Assembly (NCBI GenBank): GCA_005884985.1
Contig: VAYK01000103.1
Coordinates: 1-13,682 of the forward strand
Direction: 5' to 3'
DNA length: 13,682 nt
From: Actinomycetota bacterium
GTDB lineage: Bacteria; Actinomycetota; Thermoleophilia; Solirubrobacterales; 70-9
A program made the position numbers and the translations under genes. Positions 13,417 to 13,682 of this stretch are shown here, one piece after another (the stretch's first letter is position 1; every line of letters starts with the position of its first letter). The notes under the pieces were generated by a model. The model saw nothing but the letters and a program-made list of their open reading frames with translations. It was not told the origin of the DNA and made no database searches.

Positions 13417-13611
13417 ATGGAGCCGATGCAGGTCGAGGGAATCGAGCAGCTGCGCGAGCTGGTCGGCCGGGAGCTAGACCGGCCTCCGGTCGCGCCTTCC
13501 GTGATCAACCGCACCGACTGGCCGGTCGCCATGTTCAACCATGGAAGCTCCAGCCACTTCCGTGGGTGTGAGCTCCAGGGGTCATCGAGGAGGCCGGCGA
13601 ACCGGCCGTGA
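13417..13611 (+). CDS. Doubtful 64-residue ORF, unknown
   Basis: The first ~20 residues (MEPMQVEGIEQLRELVGREL) look coding and recall the N-terminus of MaoC-like hydratases, but the following residues (Pro/Ser/Arg-rich, ending SSRRPANRP) do not continue that family. It may be a truncated or frameshifted relic, a small unknown protein, or chance. No Shine-Dalgarno site; a -10-like TAACCT lies 9 nt before the ATG. A strong small hairpin sits at its end. The rest of 13277-13682 shows no other gene I can support. Confidence 0.25.
   Translation: MEPMQVEGIEQLRELVGRELDRPPVAPSVINRTDWPVAMFNHGSSSHFRGCELQGSSRRPANRP
13592..13607. other. Perfect 6-bp GC hairpin
   Basis: GGCCGG-CGAA-CCGGCC, a 6-bp stem with a 4-nt loop, just before the stop of the small ORF at 13417-13611. 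No T-run follows. It could be a terminator or chance in GC-rich DNA. Confidence 0.3.
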
Positions 13612-13682
13612 TCGTCACGCTAACCGATGCGTCATGGTCGTCTGAGTGTCGGCACATGGCCCATCATGCAGCCCGTAGATCA

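Noticed and set aside
13612..13682. Possible RNA gene or attachment site at the right edge
   Set aside because: I looked for a tRNA cloverleaf, a CCA end or direct repeats and found none that hold up.

Overview
This is a GC-rich bacterial window with dense, mostly protein-coding sequence. Gene families, codon use (strong G/C at third positions), frequent GTG/TTG starts and many starts without a Shine-Dalgarno site point to a high-GC actinobacterium. I suspect Thermoleophilia (Solirubrobacterales/Gaiellales type), but that is an inference from the look of the proteins, not a test. I see no tRNA, rRNA, CRISPR array, IS element or phage gene.

Layout from left to right. (1) Minus strand, 1-1048: the N-terminal ~349 codons of a ferredoxin-type nitrite/sulfite reductase, running off the left edge. 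(2) Minus strand, 1165-1614: a small acyl-CoA carboxylase epsilon-like gene followed by a dodecin-like gene that is frameshifted and too short. (3) Plus strand, 1638-2585: an ornithine cyclodeaminase/mu-crystallin family dehydrogenase, head to head with the epsilon-like gene across an unusually compact divergent promoter. (4) Minus strand, 5923 down to 2596: a small SRPBCC-like protein, a degenerate HD-GYP protein, an acyl-CoA (probably propionyl-CoA) carboxylase carboxyltransferase subunit, a strong 13-bp inverted repeat, then a four-helix membrane protein with an acidic, tyrosine-rich tail. (5) Plus strand, 6020-7543: a GT39-like membrane glycosyltransferase. (6) Minus strand, 12639 down to 7540: a UDP-glucuronate decarboxylase-like epimerase, two GT4 glycosyltransferases, and a methylmalonyl-CoA mutase large subunit, with all three junctions sharing the tetranucleotide TTGA. 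(7) Plus strand, 12743-13276: a sigma-70-family (ECF-like) factor. The last ~400 bases hold only a doubtful 64-codon ORF and hairpins.

Two themes run through it. One is propionyl-CoA to methylmalonyl-CoA to succinyl-CoA metabolism: the carboxyltransferase carries the Asp associated with propionyl-CoA preference, the mutase keeps the methylmalonyl-specific Tyr and Arg, and the epsilon-like subunit may belong to the same enzyme. The biotin carboxylase/BCCP subunit, epimerase and B12-binding mutase subunit are not in the window. The other theme is cell-surface glycan synthesis (nucleotide-sugar enzyme, two cytosolic-type GT4 enzymes, one membrane GT-C enzyme).

The most notable points are three apparent coding lesions (an in-frame amber codon 29 codons before the conserved end of the mutase, a frameshifted dodecin, and a probable in-frame deletion in one GT4), an HD-GYP domain lacking its metal ligands and GYP motif, overlapping divergent -10 boxes at 1622-1631, and a set of -10-like hexamers lying 6-9 nt before start codons that suggests leaderless mRNAs. 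I do not find a clearly novel multi-gene system.
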